DNA of 33,339 bases, from the NCBI GenBank assembly GCA_016935875.1, contig JAFGQD010000030.1, forward strand, positions 1 through 33,339, in the 5' to 3' direction. The notes beneath the pieces were generated by a model. The model was not told the origin of the DNA. It ran no database searches and saw only the letters and a list, made by a program, of their open reading frames with translations. The position numbers were made by a program, and so were the translations under genes. Below, one piece after another: positions 25,679-33,339 of the stretch (position 1 is the stretch's first letter; each line of letters opens with the position of its first letter). Origin of the DNA: Deltaproteobacteria bacterium. GTDB taxonomy: Bacteria; Desulfobacterota; Syntrophia; Syntrophales; UBA2210.

Positions 25679-26155
25679 TAGCTGAGTGAGGTAATCAAAA
25701 AACGGGATGTATGTCAAGGAAAAAAATACCCAAAAATCCAGCAGAGTCGAAACATAGGTCTCAGCGGATTAGTTCTTTTCGGGTTTTTGCCCATAAAAAC
25801 CCTGGTAGCGGTCCGACACTCGCGCTGTATAAAACCTGTTTGTGCCTATAACTGCCGCGCCCCTGTGAATGAAGTTCTTTGATTCCCGCCAATCCTTCCT
25901 CAATGATGCATATTTATTCTGTCATCCGGAAATAATCCAGGGAAGCCAAAGACTTCCCTGCTCTGAGCCGCAGCAAAAAATATTAAAAAATATCTTGACA
26001 TTAAAACTAATGCGGTGTTAGAGGACCCGATATAATAAGTTTATTCTTGCTCCGCGGGGGGTTGGGGTGCGCATGGTGTGTACTCCGAATATGGAGCAGA
26101 GGGAGGTGATAGGGGGGAAAGAAAAATCGATGGTATTTGAATCTGATATGTACAT

Positions 26156-26207
26156 TTAGGGGTTTAAGACTACAAAAATAAACTTAGGGGTTTAAGACAA
26201 CAAAAAT
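26156..26207 (+). repeat. Two 24-bp direct repeats in the leader of the outer-membrane protein gene
   Basis: The units at 26156-26179 and 26184-26207 both start TTAGGGGTTTAAGAC and differ at one base, with a 28-base period. A third partial unit begins at 26208 (TTAGGAGG), where one base change turns AGGGG into the AGGAGG ribosome-binding site of the downstream gene. Confidence 0.75.
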
Positions 26208-26222
26208 TTAGGAGGAAGAATA

Positions 26223-27503
26223 ATGAAGAAGATATTGGTTGTACTGTTCGCACTGGGCCTGGTCTTTTCATTTTCAGCACCCGTGATGGCAACAGATGTT
26301 TCGGTGGATGGTTCCTACCGCATAAGGGGCTGGTCGGACACCAACTCTCCCCTGGTGGAAGACTCCACGTCAAGCGCGTATTATGACCAGAGACTGCGTG
26401 TGAACGTCACATTCCAGGTTGCGGAAGGCCTGAAGGTAATCACCAGGTGCGACATCATGGACGGCGTCATGGGTGAGCCCGCCATGGTGGATCCAACAGC
26501 GGACGATAATATCGAATTCGACAAGGCCTATGTGGAGTTCATGACCGGTGTCGGCAGGGTGAGAGCGGGTATCTTCTCCCACGGCGTGTGGGGTACCGGC
26601 TTCGGCGATCTGGAAGTATTCGTGCCGAAGATCGACTTCATCACCAAACTTGGCAATATAGTCGTCTATTTCGACGTTACAAAAGATTACGAAGGTGACC
26701 GGGGACATGTCATTGACGATCGCGACGATGACGGATATTTAACCTCAATCTTTTACATGGACAAGGGAATAGAGATCGGTGTACTTTATACATTCTACCG
26801 TTACGCCCATGCTCCGGCGGCTCCGCTGGGAATTCCGTCCTCGTTTGGACTGACAGCCAAGGCACATGCCCTCCTCTTTGAAACAAAACTGACCATGGGC
26901 GACCTCTATGTAGAGGGAGAGGCCGGCTGGGTTAAAGGCGAATTAGACACCACCCCCGTGAGTTGGATGCTGGGGGGATTGAAATCCATGGACATAGAGG
27001 GCCTCAGGGCATATCTGATGGCCAAATACACCATCGGCCCCGCGTATGTCGGCGGATTCGCTGCCTACGTGCAGGGTGATGATTGGAAAACCGGCGACTC
27101 GCTGGAAAACTTCTTGAACTCCGGCGGTGACTGGGATCCCTGCCTGATCCTCTTCAATGATACCTGTCCGACCTCACTGGGTCACGTTGCCGGTGCTACC
27201 ACGGGAACCTTTATGGACAACGGATGGCTCTATCAGGTCTTCGCGGGCGCGAGCCCCATGGACAAAGTCTCCGTCAAGGCGTCTCTGTCCTATGCCTATG
27301 CGGATAAGAAACCGAGAAACTTCGTTGACGATGTATACGGCACAGAGGTTGACCTGGAGGCAGCATACAAAATCTTTGACAATCTCACCTATTCAGCGGG
27401 CTTCGGTTATCTCGCTGCAGGCGACTACTACAAAGGCACGGATAAAAACAATAAGATCGACAACACCTATCTCTTGATGAACAAACTGGAGGTAAGCTTC
27501 TAA
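26223..27503 (+). CDS. Outer-membrane beta-barrel (porin-like) protein
   Basis: The 426-residue product begins with a classical signal peptide: MKK, a hydrophobic core, and a likely cut after APVMA (residue 23). The mature part is made of alternating amphipathic stretches such as YYDQRLRVNVTFQVAEGLKV and AYLMAKYTIGPAYVGGFAAY, typical of beta strands, and ends in LEVSF, with the terminal Phe that BamA recognises. Two cysteines lie close together in a predicted loop (WDPCLILFNDTCP), possibly a disulfide. The ATG at 26223 has AGGAGG eight bases ahead, derived from a tandem repeat in the leader. It stands divergent from acs and ends at a strong terminator. The substrate is unknown; related proteins are usually annotated only as hypothetical porins. 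Confidence 0.82.
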   Translation: MKKILVVLFALGLVFSFSAPVMATDVSVDGSYRIRGWSDTNSPLVEDSTSSAYYDQRLRVNVTFQVAEGLKVITRCDIMDGVMGEPAMVDPTADDNIEFDKAYVEFMTGVGRVRAGIFSHGVWGTGFGDLEVFVPKIDFITKLGNIVVYFDVTKDYEGDRGHVIDDRDDDGYLTSIFYMDKGIEIGVLYTFYRYAHAPAAPLGIPSSFGLTAKAHALLFETKLTMGDLYVEGEAGWVKGELDTTPVSWMLGGLKSMDIEGLRAYLMAKYTIGPAYVGGFAAYVQGDDWKTGDSLENFLNSGGDWDPCLILFNDTCPTSLGHVAGATTGTFMDNGWLYQVFAGASPMDKVSVKASLSYAYADKKPRNFVDDVYGTEVDLEAAYKIFDNLTYSAGFGYLAAGDYYKGTDKNNKIDNTYLLMNKLEVSF

Positions 27504-27528
27504 AGATCTTTTAGAAGAACCGGTCTGG

Positions 27529-27568
27529 AAAGGCCCCGGGGGAGACTGGCTCCCTCGGGGCCTTTTTT
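27529..27568 (+). terminator. Rho-independent terminator after the porin-like gene
   Basis: AAAGGCCCCG (27529-27538) pairs with CGGGGCCTTT (27556-27565), with a further GGGAG/CTCCC stem inside, followed by six T residues (27563-27568). Confidence 0.92.
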
Positions 27569-27654
27569 CATCCGCAGATTAGGAAGATACGGGCATCGCC
27601 TCTATCTTCTGTTTGCGCTTTGTGATAGGATATTCTTCAAAAAGGAGTCGGACC

Positions 27655-29271
27655 ATCAACAAGATTCATGGCAATATCGCAGGCCTGAAGGCGGGTGATA
27701 TCGGGGATATCCAGCGATTCTACCGAAAAAAGATTCCCCCGAAACAGATAATCACTTCCGAGCTGGCACGGACCCTTACCGGTCTCTCCCGTCGTATAAA
27801 CCGGCAGATAGGCATCCTCGTCAGCCGCGGGGGGGAGATACTGTACGTAATCGTTGGAGATCACAGGCAGATCGTCATCCCGAATCTTGAAGGTTTCAGA
27901 TCGTCCGCTATGCGCCTGAAAGGCCTGCGCCTCATCCACACCCATCTCGGCAGAGAGAAACTGACTGAGGACGACCTGACCGACCTCGCCCTCCTGCGGC
28001 TCGATCTGATTTCGGCCATCGAGGTCGAAGAAAACGGCCTCCCGGGCAGGGTGCACGCGGCGCACCTGATCCCCGAAAATCCCGGGGGTGAATACTGGCT
28101 CCTGATGGACCCCGTCACTGTCTCCGAAACGGACCTGAACTTCCTTGATTTTATACAGGCCCTGGATGATCAGTTCGCGCGAAGGCAGGGGGTCAGAAGG
28201 GTGGACTCCACGGAACGGGCCATCCTGATACGAGTCGAGACGGATCCCCTGTTCGACAGCGAGGCCTCCATGGAGGAGTTGAGAGAGCTTGCACGATCCT
28301 CCGGCGTTGAGGTCTTTGATACCGTCATACAGCACAGGCACAAATATGATCCGAAGTACCTCATGGGCAAGGGAAAGCTCTCTGATATTGTCATAAAAGC
28401 CCTCCAGATCGGGGCCAATCTCCTGATCTTCGACCACGAACTCTCCCCCGCCCAGGTACGCTCCATCACCGACTTCACCGAGCTGAAGGTGATAGACCGG
28501 GCTCAGCTGATCCTCGATATCTTCGCAAGGCGCGCCCACAGCCGCGAGGGGAAGGTTCAGGTTGAGCTCGCCCAGATGCAGTACCTCCTTCCCCGGCTCG
28601 CGACAAAGAACACCGCCATGTCCCGCCTCACCGGGGGCATAGGGGGTACCGGCCCGGGAGAGACCAAGCTCGAGATCAACCGGCGCAGGGCGAGGGATAA
28701 AATCGGCCGTCTGAAAAAGGAACTGAAGGATATACAAAAGGGAAGATTCCAGCGGCGCAGGCTCAGACAGAAGAGATCCCTTCCCGTCATCTCGATCATC
28801 GGATATACCAACACGGGGAAATCCACACTCCTCAATGCGCTTACGCAGAGCAGTGTTCTGACCGAAAATCTCCTCTTCGCCACGCTGGATCCGAAGAGCT
28901 CACGACTCCGGTTCCCTCGCGACAGGGAGGCGATCATCACAGACACGGTGGGATTTATAAGAAATCTCCCGAAAGAGCTTGCCTCCGCCTTCCGCGCGAC
29001 GCTGGAGGAACTGGATGAGGCTGATCTGCTCCTCCATATCATAGACGTGAGCAATCCGGGGTTTGAGGACCAGATACTCGCGGTGGAAAATATCCTGGAA
29101 GAACTCAACCTTAAAACAAAGAAGAGCATACGCGTATTTAACAAGGTGGACATCTTTCCCGACAGGGATGTCCTGGACAACCTGTGCCGCAGATTCGGCG
29201 CCATACCTATCTGTGCGCTGAACCCCGAGACCTTCCCGCCACTGCTCGCGAGGATGGAAAAGGAACTGTAA
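27655..29271 (+). CDS. hflX: Ribosome-associated GTPase HflX, long form, apparent ATC start
   Basis: HflX is a GTPase that splits stalled or stressed ribosomes. The GTPase motifs are GYTNTGKSTLLNAL (G1; the usual form is GYTNAGKS), DTVGFIRNLP (G3) and NKVD (G4), after the glycine-rich GGIGGTGPGETKLE linker and a long helical domain. About 190 extra N-terminal residues mark the long form. The conserved N-terminus of long HflX (KIHGN-x-x-GLK) begins at an ATC codon at 27655, seven bases after an ideal AAAAAGGAG; the only upstream in-frame starts (TTG 27613, GTG 27622) lack a ribosome-binding site and add residues that look non-native. Either ATC is the start, or the base is an error for ATG. 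Convergent uvrC ends 14 bases away with no hairpin between. Confidence 0.9.
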   Translation: MNKIHGNIAGLKAGDIGDIQRFYRKKIPPKQIITSELARTLTGLSRRINRQIGILVSRGGEILYVIVGDHRQIVIPNLEGFRSSAMRLKGLRLIHTHLGREKLTEDDLTDLALLRLDLISAIEVEENGLPGRVHAAHLIPENPGGEYWLLMDPVTVSETDLNFLDFIQALDDQFARRQGVRRVDSTERAILIRVETDPLFDSEASMEELRELARSSGVEVFDTVIQHRHKYDPKYLMGKGKLSDIVIKALQIGANLLIFDHELSPAQVRSITDFTELKVIDRAQLILDIFARRAHSREGKVQVELAQMQYLLPRLATKNTAMSRLTGGIGGTGPGETKLEINRRRARDKIGRLKKELKDIQKGRFQRRRLRQKRSLPVISIIGYTNTGKSTLLNALTQSSVLTENLLFATLDPKSSRLRFPRDREAIITDTVGFIRNLPKELASAFRATLEELDEADLLLHIIDVSNPGFEDQILAVENILEELNLKTKKSIRVFNKVDIFPDRDVLDNLCRRFGAIPICALNPETFPPLLARMEKEL

Positions 29272-29285
29272 TTTTTAATGCCCGA

Positions 29286-31145
29286 TTAACCCGGTGATCC
29301 GTTCTTTTGAGCTTGAAAATATTCGGATATCCTGTCCGCGGCATCTTTTCCTATTCCCGGGATCTCTGCAAGCTTCTCACGGGATGCGTTCGCTATGGCA
29401 TCCATTTCCAGAAAATGCGCGAGCAACGCATTTTTTCTGGCCGTGCCGATTCCGGGAATGTCGTCCAGAACGGATCGGAAATCCTCCTTTTCCTTAACCG
29501 TGCGGTGGTAGGTTACCGCAAAACGATGGGCTTCATCTCTCACTCTCTGAAGGAGAAAGAGTGCCTGCGGATGTTTCGAAAGATAGAGGGGGTTTTTCCT
29601 GTTCGGCAGATATACTCTGTCTGTGTCCCTGGAAACACGGGACAATCCTTTTGTCGGGAGCGTGTGCGATTCCTTCGCAAGTCCGATGACATCCACTTCT
29701 TCCAATCCCAGCCCGCCAAGCACGGAAAGGGCGACGCCAAGCTGCCCCTTTCCGCCGTCTACAACAATAAGATCGGGGAGGTCCGTCTTTTCTCCGTATC
29801 GCCTCTCCAGCACTTCGCGCATCATCCCGTAGTCGTCGGCATCCTCTTTCGTCCGTATCCTGAAACGTCTGTAGCATGATTTTTCAGGAATTCCCTGGCT
29901 GAATGAAACCATTGAGCCGACGGCATATTTGCCTCCTATATTGGATATGTCAAAGCATTCTATCCGGCGCGGTAACTTTTTCAGAAGGAGTTTTTTTGCA
30001 AGTTCTTCAAGTACCCTCTCATTATCGACCTCCAGCTTTTCTTCCGCCCGAAACGCACTCTGGGCATTGGACAGCGCCATGGCAAGGAGCGCTTTTTTGT
30101 CCCCTCTCCGGGGAAGCATCAAGGAGACTTTTCCACTCTTTTTTTCAGTGAGCCACTGTTCGATGATCTGTGCGTCTTCCATGCGTTCGGAAACGATAAT
30201 TTCTTCGGGAATTGTTACTCCTGTATCGTAATACTGTTTCAGGAGAGACGACAGGGCCTCAGGCGATTCCATCCTTGTCTTCATGAGGGAAAATCTCCTC
30301 TGACCGATAATGGCCCCTTTTCTTATATATATGGCGTATACTTGGATTCTTTCCCCTGCCCTGTACAGGCCGAAAACATCCTGATCTTTGAAAACCGTGG
30401 ACACCACCCGCTGCTTTTCCAGTGTTGTCTCAATCGCACCGACCTTGTCCCGTATCCGCGCCGCTTCCTCAAAATCAAGATCTTTTGCGGCCCTGTCCAT
30501 CCGCAACCGGAGCTGCCGGATGAGTCTCCCGCCGCAGCCCTCCATAAACAAAATCGCCTCCGCCACAAGTTCCCGGTATTGTGTATCTGCGATAAGACCA
30601 CAGCAGGGGGCGAGACACCTCTGTATCTGAAACTCCATGCAGGGTCTCTTCCTCGTTTTGAATTCCAGGTCTCTGCATGTCCTGAGGGGAAATATGCGAT
30701 GCAGATAATAAAACGTCTCCTTCACCGAAGCGCTTGATGAATATGGTCCGAAATATCGTGCCCCGTCTTTTTTCAAACGCCTCACCAGTTGAAAACGGGG
30801 AAAGTCTTCTTGTGTGTCGATCCGTATGCTGTAAAAGTTTTTGTCATCTCTCAGGTTGATATTGTACCGGGGCCTGTATTTTTTTATCAGATTGTTTTCA
30901 AGGATCAGGGCCTCCTTTTCCGTATCGGTGACGAAAAATTCTATATCCCTTATTCTGGAAACCAGAAAAGGAATCATCCTTCTTGAATCCGTCCCCCCGA
31001 AATATGAACGGACGCGGGCGTGAAGATTCTTTGCCTTTCCGACGTAGATAACCCTGTCATCCCTGTCCTTCATGAGATACACACCCGGGTGCCCGGGAGC
31101 ATGTTGTATCTTTTCTTTCAGCAGGTTCGCCTCTGTCATCTCCAC
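29286..31145 (-). CDS. uvrC: Excinuclease ABC subunit C
   Basis: UvrC makes both incisions around bulky DNA lesions after UvrB loading. The 619 residues contain the GIY-YIG nuclease (GVYLMKD at 21-27, VIYVGKAKNL at 32-41) for the 3' cut, a UVR motif (about 215-240, DLDFEEAARIRDKV) for UvrB contact, the RNase H-like domain (CFDISNIGG and DLIVVDGGKGQL) for the 5' cut, and a helix-hairpin-helix pair at the end (DDIPGIGTARKNALL, AEIPGIGKDAADRI). The GTG at 31145 has CGGAG eight bases ahead; an ATG at 31139 that overlaps the uvrB stop as ATGA is the alternative. It is cotranscribed with uvrB. Confidence 0.97.
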   Translation of the reverse strand: MEMTEANLLKEKIQHAPGHPGVYLMKDRDDRVIYVGKAKNLHARVRSYFGGTDSRRMIPFLVSRIRDIEFFVTDTEKEALILENNLIKKYRPRYNINLRDDKNFYSIRIDTQEDFPRFQLVRRLKKDGARYFGPYSSSASVKETFYYLHRIFPLRTCRDLEFKTRKRPCMEFQIQRCLAPCCGLIADTQYRELVAEAILFMEGCGGRLIRQLRLRMDRAAKDLDFEEAARIRDKVGAIETTLEKQRVVSTVFKDQDVFGLYRAGERIQVYAIYIRKGAIIGQRRFSLMKTRMESPEALSSLLKQYYDTGVTIPEEIIVSERMEDAQIIEQWLTEKKSGKVSLMLPRRGDKKALLAMALSNAQSAFRAEEKLEVDNERVLEELAKKLLLKKLPRRIECFDISNIGGKYAVGSMVSFSQGIPEKSCYRRFRIRTKEDADDYGMMREVLERRYGEKTDLPDLIVVDGGKGQLGVALSVLGGLGLEEVDVIGLAKESHTLPTKGLSRVSRDTDRVYLPNRKNPLYLSKHPQALFLLQRVRDEAHRFAVTYHRTVKEKEDFRSVLDDIPGIGTARKNALLAHFLEMDAIANASREKLAEIPGIGKDAADRISEYFQAQKNGSPG

Positions 31146-33133
31146 AATCCGATCTCCGTCTCCATACGCGACAGTTCTCTGATCTCGTCTCTGATCTTTG
31201 CCGCCCTTTCAAATTCGAGTTTTTTGGCCGCCTGTTTCATCTCTCCTTCCAGTTTTTTTATCATAGCGGGAACATCACCGGACACATACGCCTCCATCTT
31301 CTCTTCGACGCTGACGGTTACATAATCCGCTTCATAGACGGAGCTCAGGATGTCAGATATCTCCTTTTTGATCGATTCCGGGGTGATATGGTGCTCTTCA
31401 TTAAACCGTTGCTGTATCTGCCGTCTTCGCTTCGTCTCATCAAGGCAGGACTGAATGGCTTTTGTAATCCTGTCTGCGTACATGATAACCTGACCCTTTA
31501 TGTTTCTCGCTGTCCTCCCGCTCGTCTGTATAAGCGATCGCTCGGAACGCAGGAACCCCTCCTTGTCGGCGTCAAGAATAGCCACCAGTGAGACTTCCGG
31601 GATATCGAGGCCCTCTCTGAGAAGATTTATCCCGATAAGGGCGTCATACTTCCCCATCCGAAGGTCCCGTATAATTGCGACCCGCTCAAGGGTGTTGATG
31701 TCTGAGTGAAGGTACGCCACCTTCATCCCGAGATCGTGATAGTGCTCCGTGAGATTTTCCGCCATCCTCTTTGTCAGTGTGGTAACCAGTACGCGATCCC
31801 CTTGCGCGGCCCTTCTGTTGATCTCGCCGAACAGATCATCCACCTGACCCGCGACCGGTCTGATCACAATTTCCGGGTCTATAAGTCCGGTGGGACGTAT
31901 TATCTGTTCCGCAATCACGCCTCCCGATTTACCCAGTTCATACTCCGCCGGGGTGGCCGATATGTAGAGTCTCTGGTTTGGAAAGGCCTCAAACTCCTTA
32001 AAGGTAAGAGGCCGGTTATCAAGGGCGGAGGGAAGCCGGAATCCGTATTCTATAAGGGTTTCCTTCCGCGATCGATCTCCTCTGTACATCGCGTTTATCT
32101 GAGGAACCGTGGCGTGACTCTCATCTATGATCACAAGGGCATCCGTAGGGAGGTATTCCATCAGCGTGGGGGGCGGTTCTCCCGGCATGCGCCCTGTGAG
32201 GTGACGGGAATAATTTTCTATCCCCTGGCAGTATCCCATCTCCTCCATCATCTCCAGGTCGAACATCGTTCTCTGTTCAAGGCGCTGCGCTTCCAGGAGT
32301 TTGTCCTGCGACTTCAGACTGTCAAGACGTACTGCCAGTTCTTCCCGTATCGCAACAATGGCCCTCGCCAGGGTGTCTCGTGTGGTCACATAGTGGCTTG
32401 ACGGGTATATGGAGGTCCTGTTGAGCCTGTTTAACGTTTTTCCCCGAAGAGGATCCACAATGGATATGGATTCAACAACATCTCCGAAAAAATCCACCCG
32501 TATCGCCTGTTCTTCTTCATATGAAGGGAATATTTCTACCACATCTCCACGAACGCGAAAGGTGCCTCGATGAAAATCTATATCGTTGCGTTCATACTGT
32601 ATCTCTACCAGTTTCCTGAGAAGGTGATCTCTTCCGACTTCCATATCTTTTTCCAGAATGATCTGCATGCCGGCATATTTGTCCGGCGCGCCTATCCCGT
32701 AGATGCATGACACGCTGGCCACAACAATCACGTCCCTCCTCTCCAGCAGTGAGCGGGTGGCAGAATGGCGCATTTTGTCTATCCTGTCATTTATGGAGGA
32801 ATCCTTCTCAATATATGTATCAGTGCTCGGCATATAGGCTTCCGGCTGGTAATAGTCGTAATAACTGACAAAGTACTCCACGGCGTTTTGCGGAAAAAGC
32901 ACTTTGAATTCATTGTAGAGTTGCGCCGCTAGGGTTTTGTTGTGGGCAATGACGAGGGAAGTTCTCTGTGTCGCCTCTATAACATTCGCGATGGTAAAGG
33001 TCTTGCCGGAACCGGTGACTCCGAGGAGCACCTGATGTTCCAATCCTTTCTCAATACCCTCTACAAGTCCTGCTATTGCCCGGGGCTGATCCCCCTTTGG
33101 TTTAAAATCAGTTATTATTGTAAGTGGTTCCAT
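31136..33133 (-). CDS. uvrB: Excinuclease ABC subunit B
   Basis: UvrB is the damage-verifying DNA helicase-like subunit of nucleotide excision repair. The 665 residues match the family. Walker A is GVTGSGKTFT (38-47), the beta-hairpin that clamps DNA is YYDYYQPEAYMPSTDTYIEKD (about 91-111), the DEAD-like box is VIIDESH, and helicase motif VI is QTSGRTARN. The C-terminal UVR domain (about 620-655, KLEFERAAKIRDEIREL) binds UvrC. The ATG at 33133 has GGGGAG six bases ahead. Its end overlaps the start of uvrC. A perfect TTGACA (33247-33242 on the minus strand) lies upstream, without a clear -10; no LexA box was recognised. Confidence 0.98.
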   Translation of the reverse strand: MEPLTIITDFKPKGDQPRAIAGLVEGIEKGLEHQVLLGVTGSGKTFTIANVIEATQRTSLVIAHNKTLAAQLYNEFKVLFPQNAVEYFVSYYDYYQPEAYMPSTDTYIEKDSSINDRIDKMRHSATRSLLERRDVIVVASVSCIYGIGAPDKYAGMQIILEKDMEVGRDHLLRKLVEIQYERNDIDFHRGTFRVRGDVVEIFPSYEEEQAIRVDFFGDVVESISIVDPLRGKTLNRLNRTSIYPSSHYVTTRDTLARAIVAIREELAVRLDSLKSQDKLLEAQRLEQRTMFDLEMMEEMGYCQGIENYSRHLTGRMPGEPPPTLMEYLPTDALVIIDESHATVPQINAMYRGDRSRKETLIEYGFRLPSALDNRPLTFKEFEAFPNQRLYISATPAEYELGKSGGVIAEQIIRPTGLIDPEIVIRPVAGQVDDLFGEINRRAAQGDRVLVTTLTKRMAENLTEHYHDLGMKVAYLHSDINTLERVAIIRDLRMGKYDALIGINLLREGLDIPEVSLVAILDADKEGFLRSERSLIQTSGRTARNIKGQVIMYADRITKAIQSCLDETKRRRQIQQRFNEEHHITPESIKKEISDILSSVYEADYVTVSVEEKMEAYVSGDVPAMIKKLEGEMKQAAKKLEFERAAKIRDEIRELSRMETEIGLWR

Positions 33134-33240
33134 TCAATGCTCCCCGGAGTCACGCGCGCGGTTTTGAACCATCGTCGCAAGGGCCGGGATGATTCCCGTG
33201 CGGTCTCCTCATAAAAGAATCTCTCACTAAGTGCCCCGTT

Positions 33241-33268
33241 TTGTCAATACATAGCTGGTTTCTATAAC
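33241..33268 (+). promoter_or_regulatory. Predicted rightward promoter near the window end
   Basis: TTGTCA (33241-33246) and TATAAC (33263-33268) are spaced by 16 bases, each matching 5 of 6. It points away from uvrB and its start site would be near 33275, so its gene lies outside the window. Its -35 overlaps a minus-strand TTGACA facing uvrB. Confidence 0.45.
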
Positions 33269-33339
33269 GATGGTGGAACGACTCATTTTCACAACAAGAC
33301 AACGGGTTCGGGCCAATGTGTCTTCCGGCTGTCAGTCAC

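Larger units (their letters stand above)
25542..26155. other. Divergent control region between acs and the outer-membrane protein gene
   Basis: About 600 bases without a convincing gene. Structures seen: a leader hairpin at 25613-25639, an inverted repeat at 25658-25678, GGGTTTTT/AAAAACCC (25781-25788 with 25795-25802), CAGGGAAG/CTTCCCTG (25938-25945 with 25953-25960), a perfect TTGACA at 25995-26000 and a perfect TATAAT at 26031-26036 that are too far apart (30 bases) to be one promoter. A 28-codon frame at 26073-26159 is a possible leader peptide. Confidence 0.45.

Noticed and set aside
25995..26036. TTGACA and TATAAT before the porin-like gene as one promoter
   Set aside because: They are separated by 30 bases, far outside the usable 15-19; each would need another partner.
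27637..28737. 366-codon frame antisense to hflX
   Set aside because: HflX motifs are clear on the plus strand; the reverse frame has no recognisable features.
33270..33339. Open frame from ATG 33270 to the window end
   Set aside because: Only 23 codons are visible, there is no ribosome-binding site, and the ATG lies at or before the predicted start point of the nearby promoter.

Overview
The window looks like a piece of chromosome from an anaerobic, Gram-negative, syntrophy-type bacterium, most likely a Desulfobacterota (former Deltaproteobacteria) of the Syntrophales kind. The clues are a complete set of beta-oxidation enzymes, an ETF, a membrane FeS oxidoreductase of the EMO type (EtfAB:quinone oxidoreductase) known from syntrophic fatty-acid and benzoate degraders, a beta-barrel outer-membrane protein and a long-form HflX. 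The taxonomic call is an inference from gene content; no marker gene was searched.

Layout: 1-1466 (+) holds the 3' part of mtnA overlapping a HAD phosphatase. 1482-6785 (-) reads folD, a Na/phosphate-type transporter, an MBL-fold hydrolase, then groES-groEL with its own promoter and terminator. 7006-14156 (+) is a beta-oxidation cluster: a degenerate acyl-CoA ligase, thiolase, 3-hydroxyacyl-CoA dehydrogenase, enoyl-CoA hydratase, a 1.27-kb graveyard of IS1595-type transposase remnants and a stray hydratase tail, then acyl-CoA dehydrogenase and a strong terminator. 14254-15948 (+) is a plant-like phosphoglycerate mutase. 16035-25541 (-) reads acs, etfB, etfA, the EMO-type oxidoreductase, an intact long-chain acyl-CoA ligase, an alpha/beta hydrolase and a flavodoxin, split by hairpins. 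26223-29271 (+) holds an outer-membrane barrel protein and hflX. 29286-33133 (-) is uvrB-uvrC.

How it works together: the intact ligase (17366-19063) would activate fatty acids. The dehydrogenase, hydratase, 3-hydroxyacyl-CoA dehydrogenase and thiolase would shorten them to acetyl-CoA, and Acs interconverts acetate and acetyl-CoA. Electrons from the acyl-CoA dehydrogenase pass to EtfAB and then through the membrane oxidoreductase to the quinone pool. The outer-membrane protein sits divergent from acs and could serve substrate uptake, but this is only suggested by position.

The items most worth a second look are: an hflX whose conserved N-terminus begins at an ATC codon behind an ideal ribosome-binding site; an acyl-CoA ligase that lost its C-terminal catalytic lysine segment by apparent small deletions; decayed IS1595 copies inside the beta-oxidation cluster, one carrying a perfect 14-bp hairpin; a factor-independent terminator that separates etfBA from its partner oxidoreductase; several unexplained inverted repeats at promoters of the fatty-acid genes; and a tandem repeat that spawns the ribosome-binding site of the outer-membrane protein gene. 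No CRISPR array, tRNA or rRNA gene was seen. I found no clearly new defence or biosynthetic system; the coherent system here is the fatty-acid oxidation and electron-transfer module.
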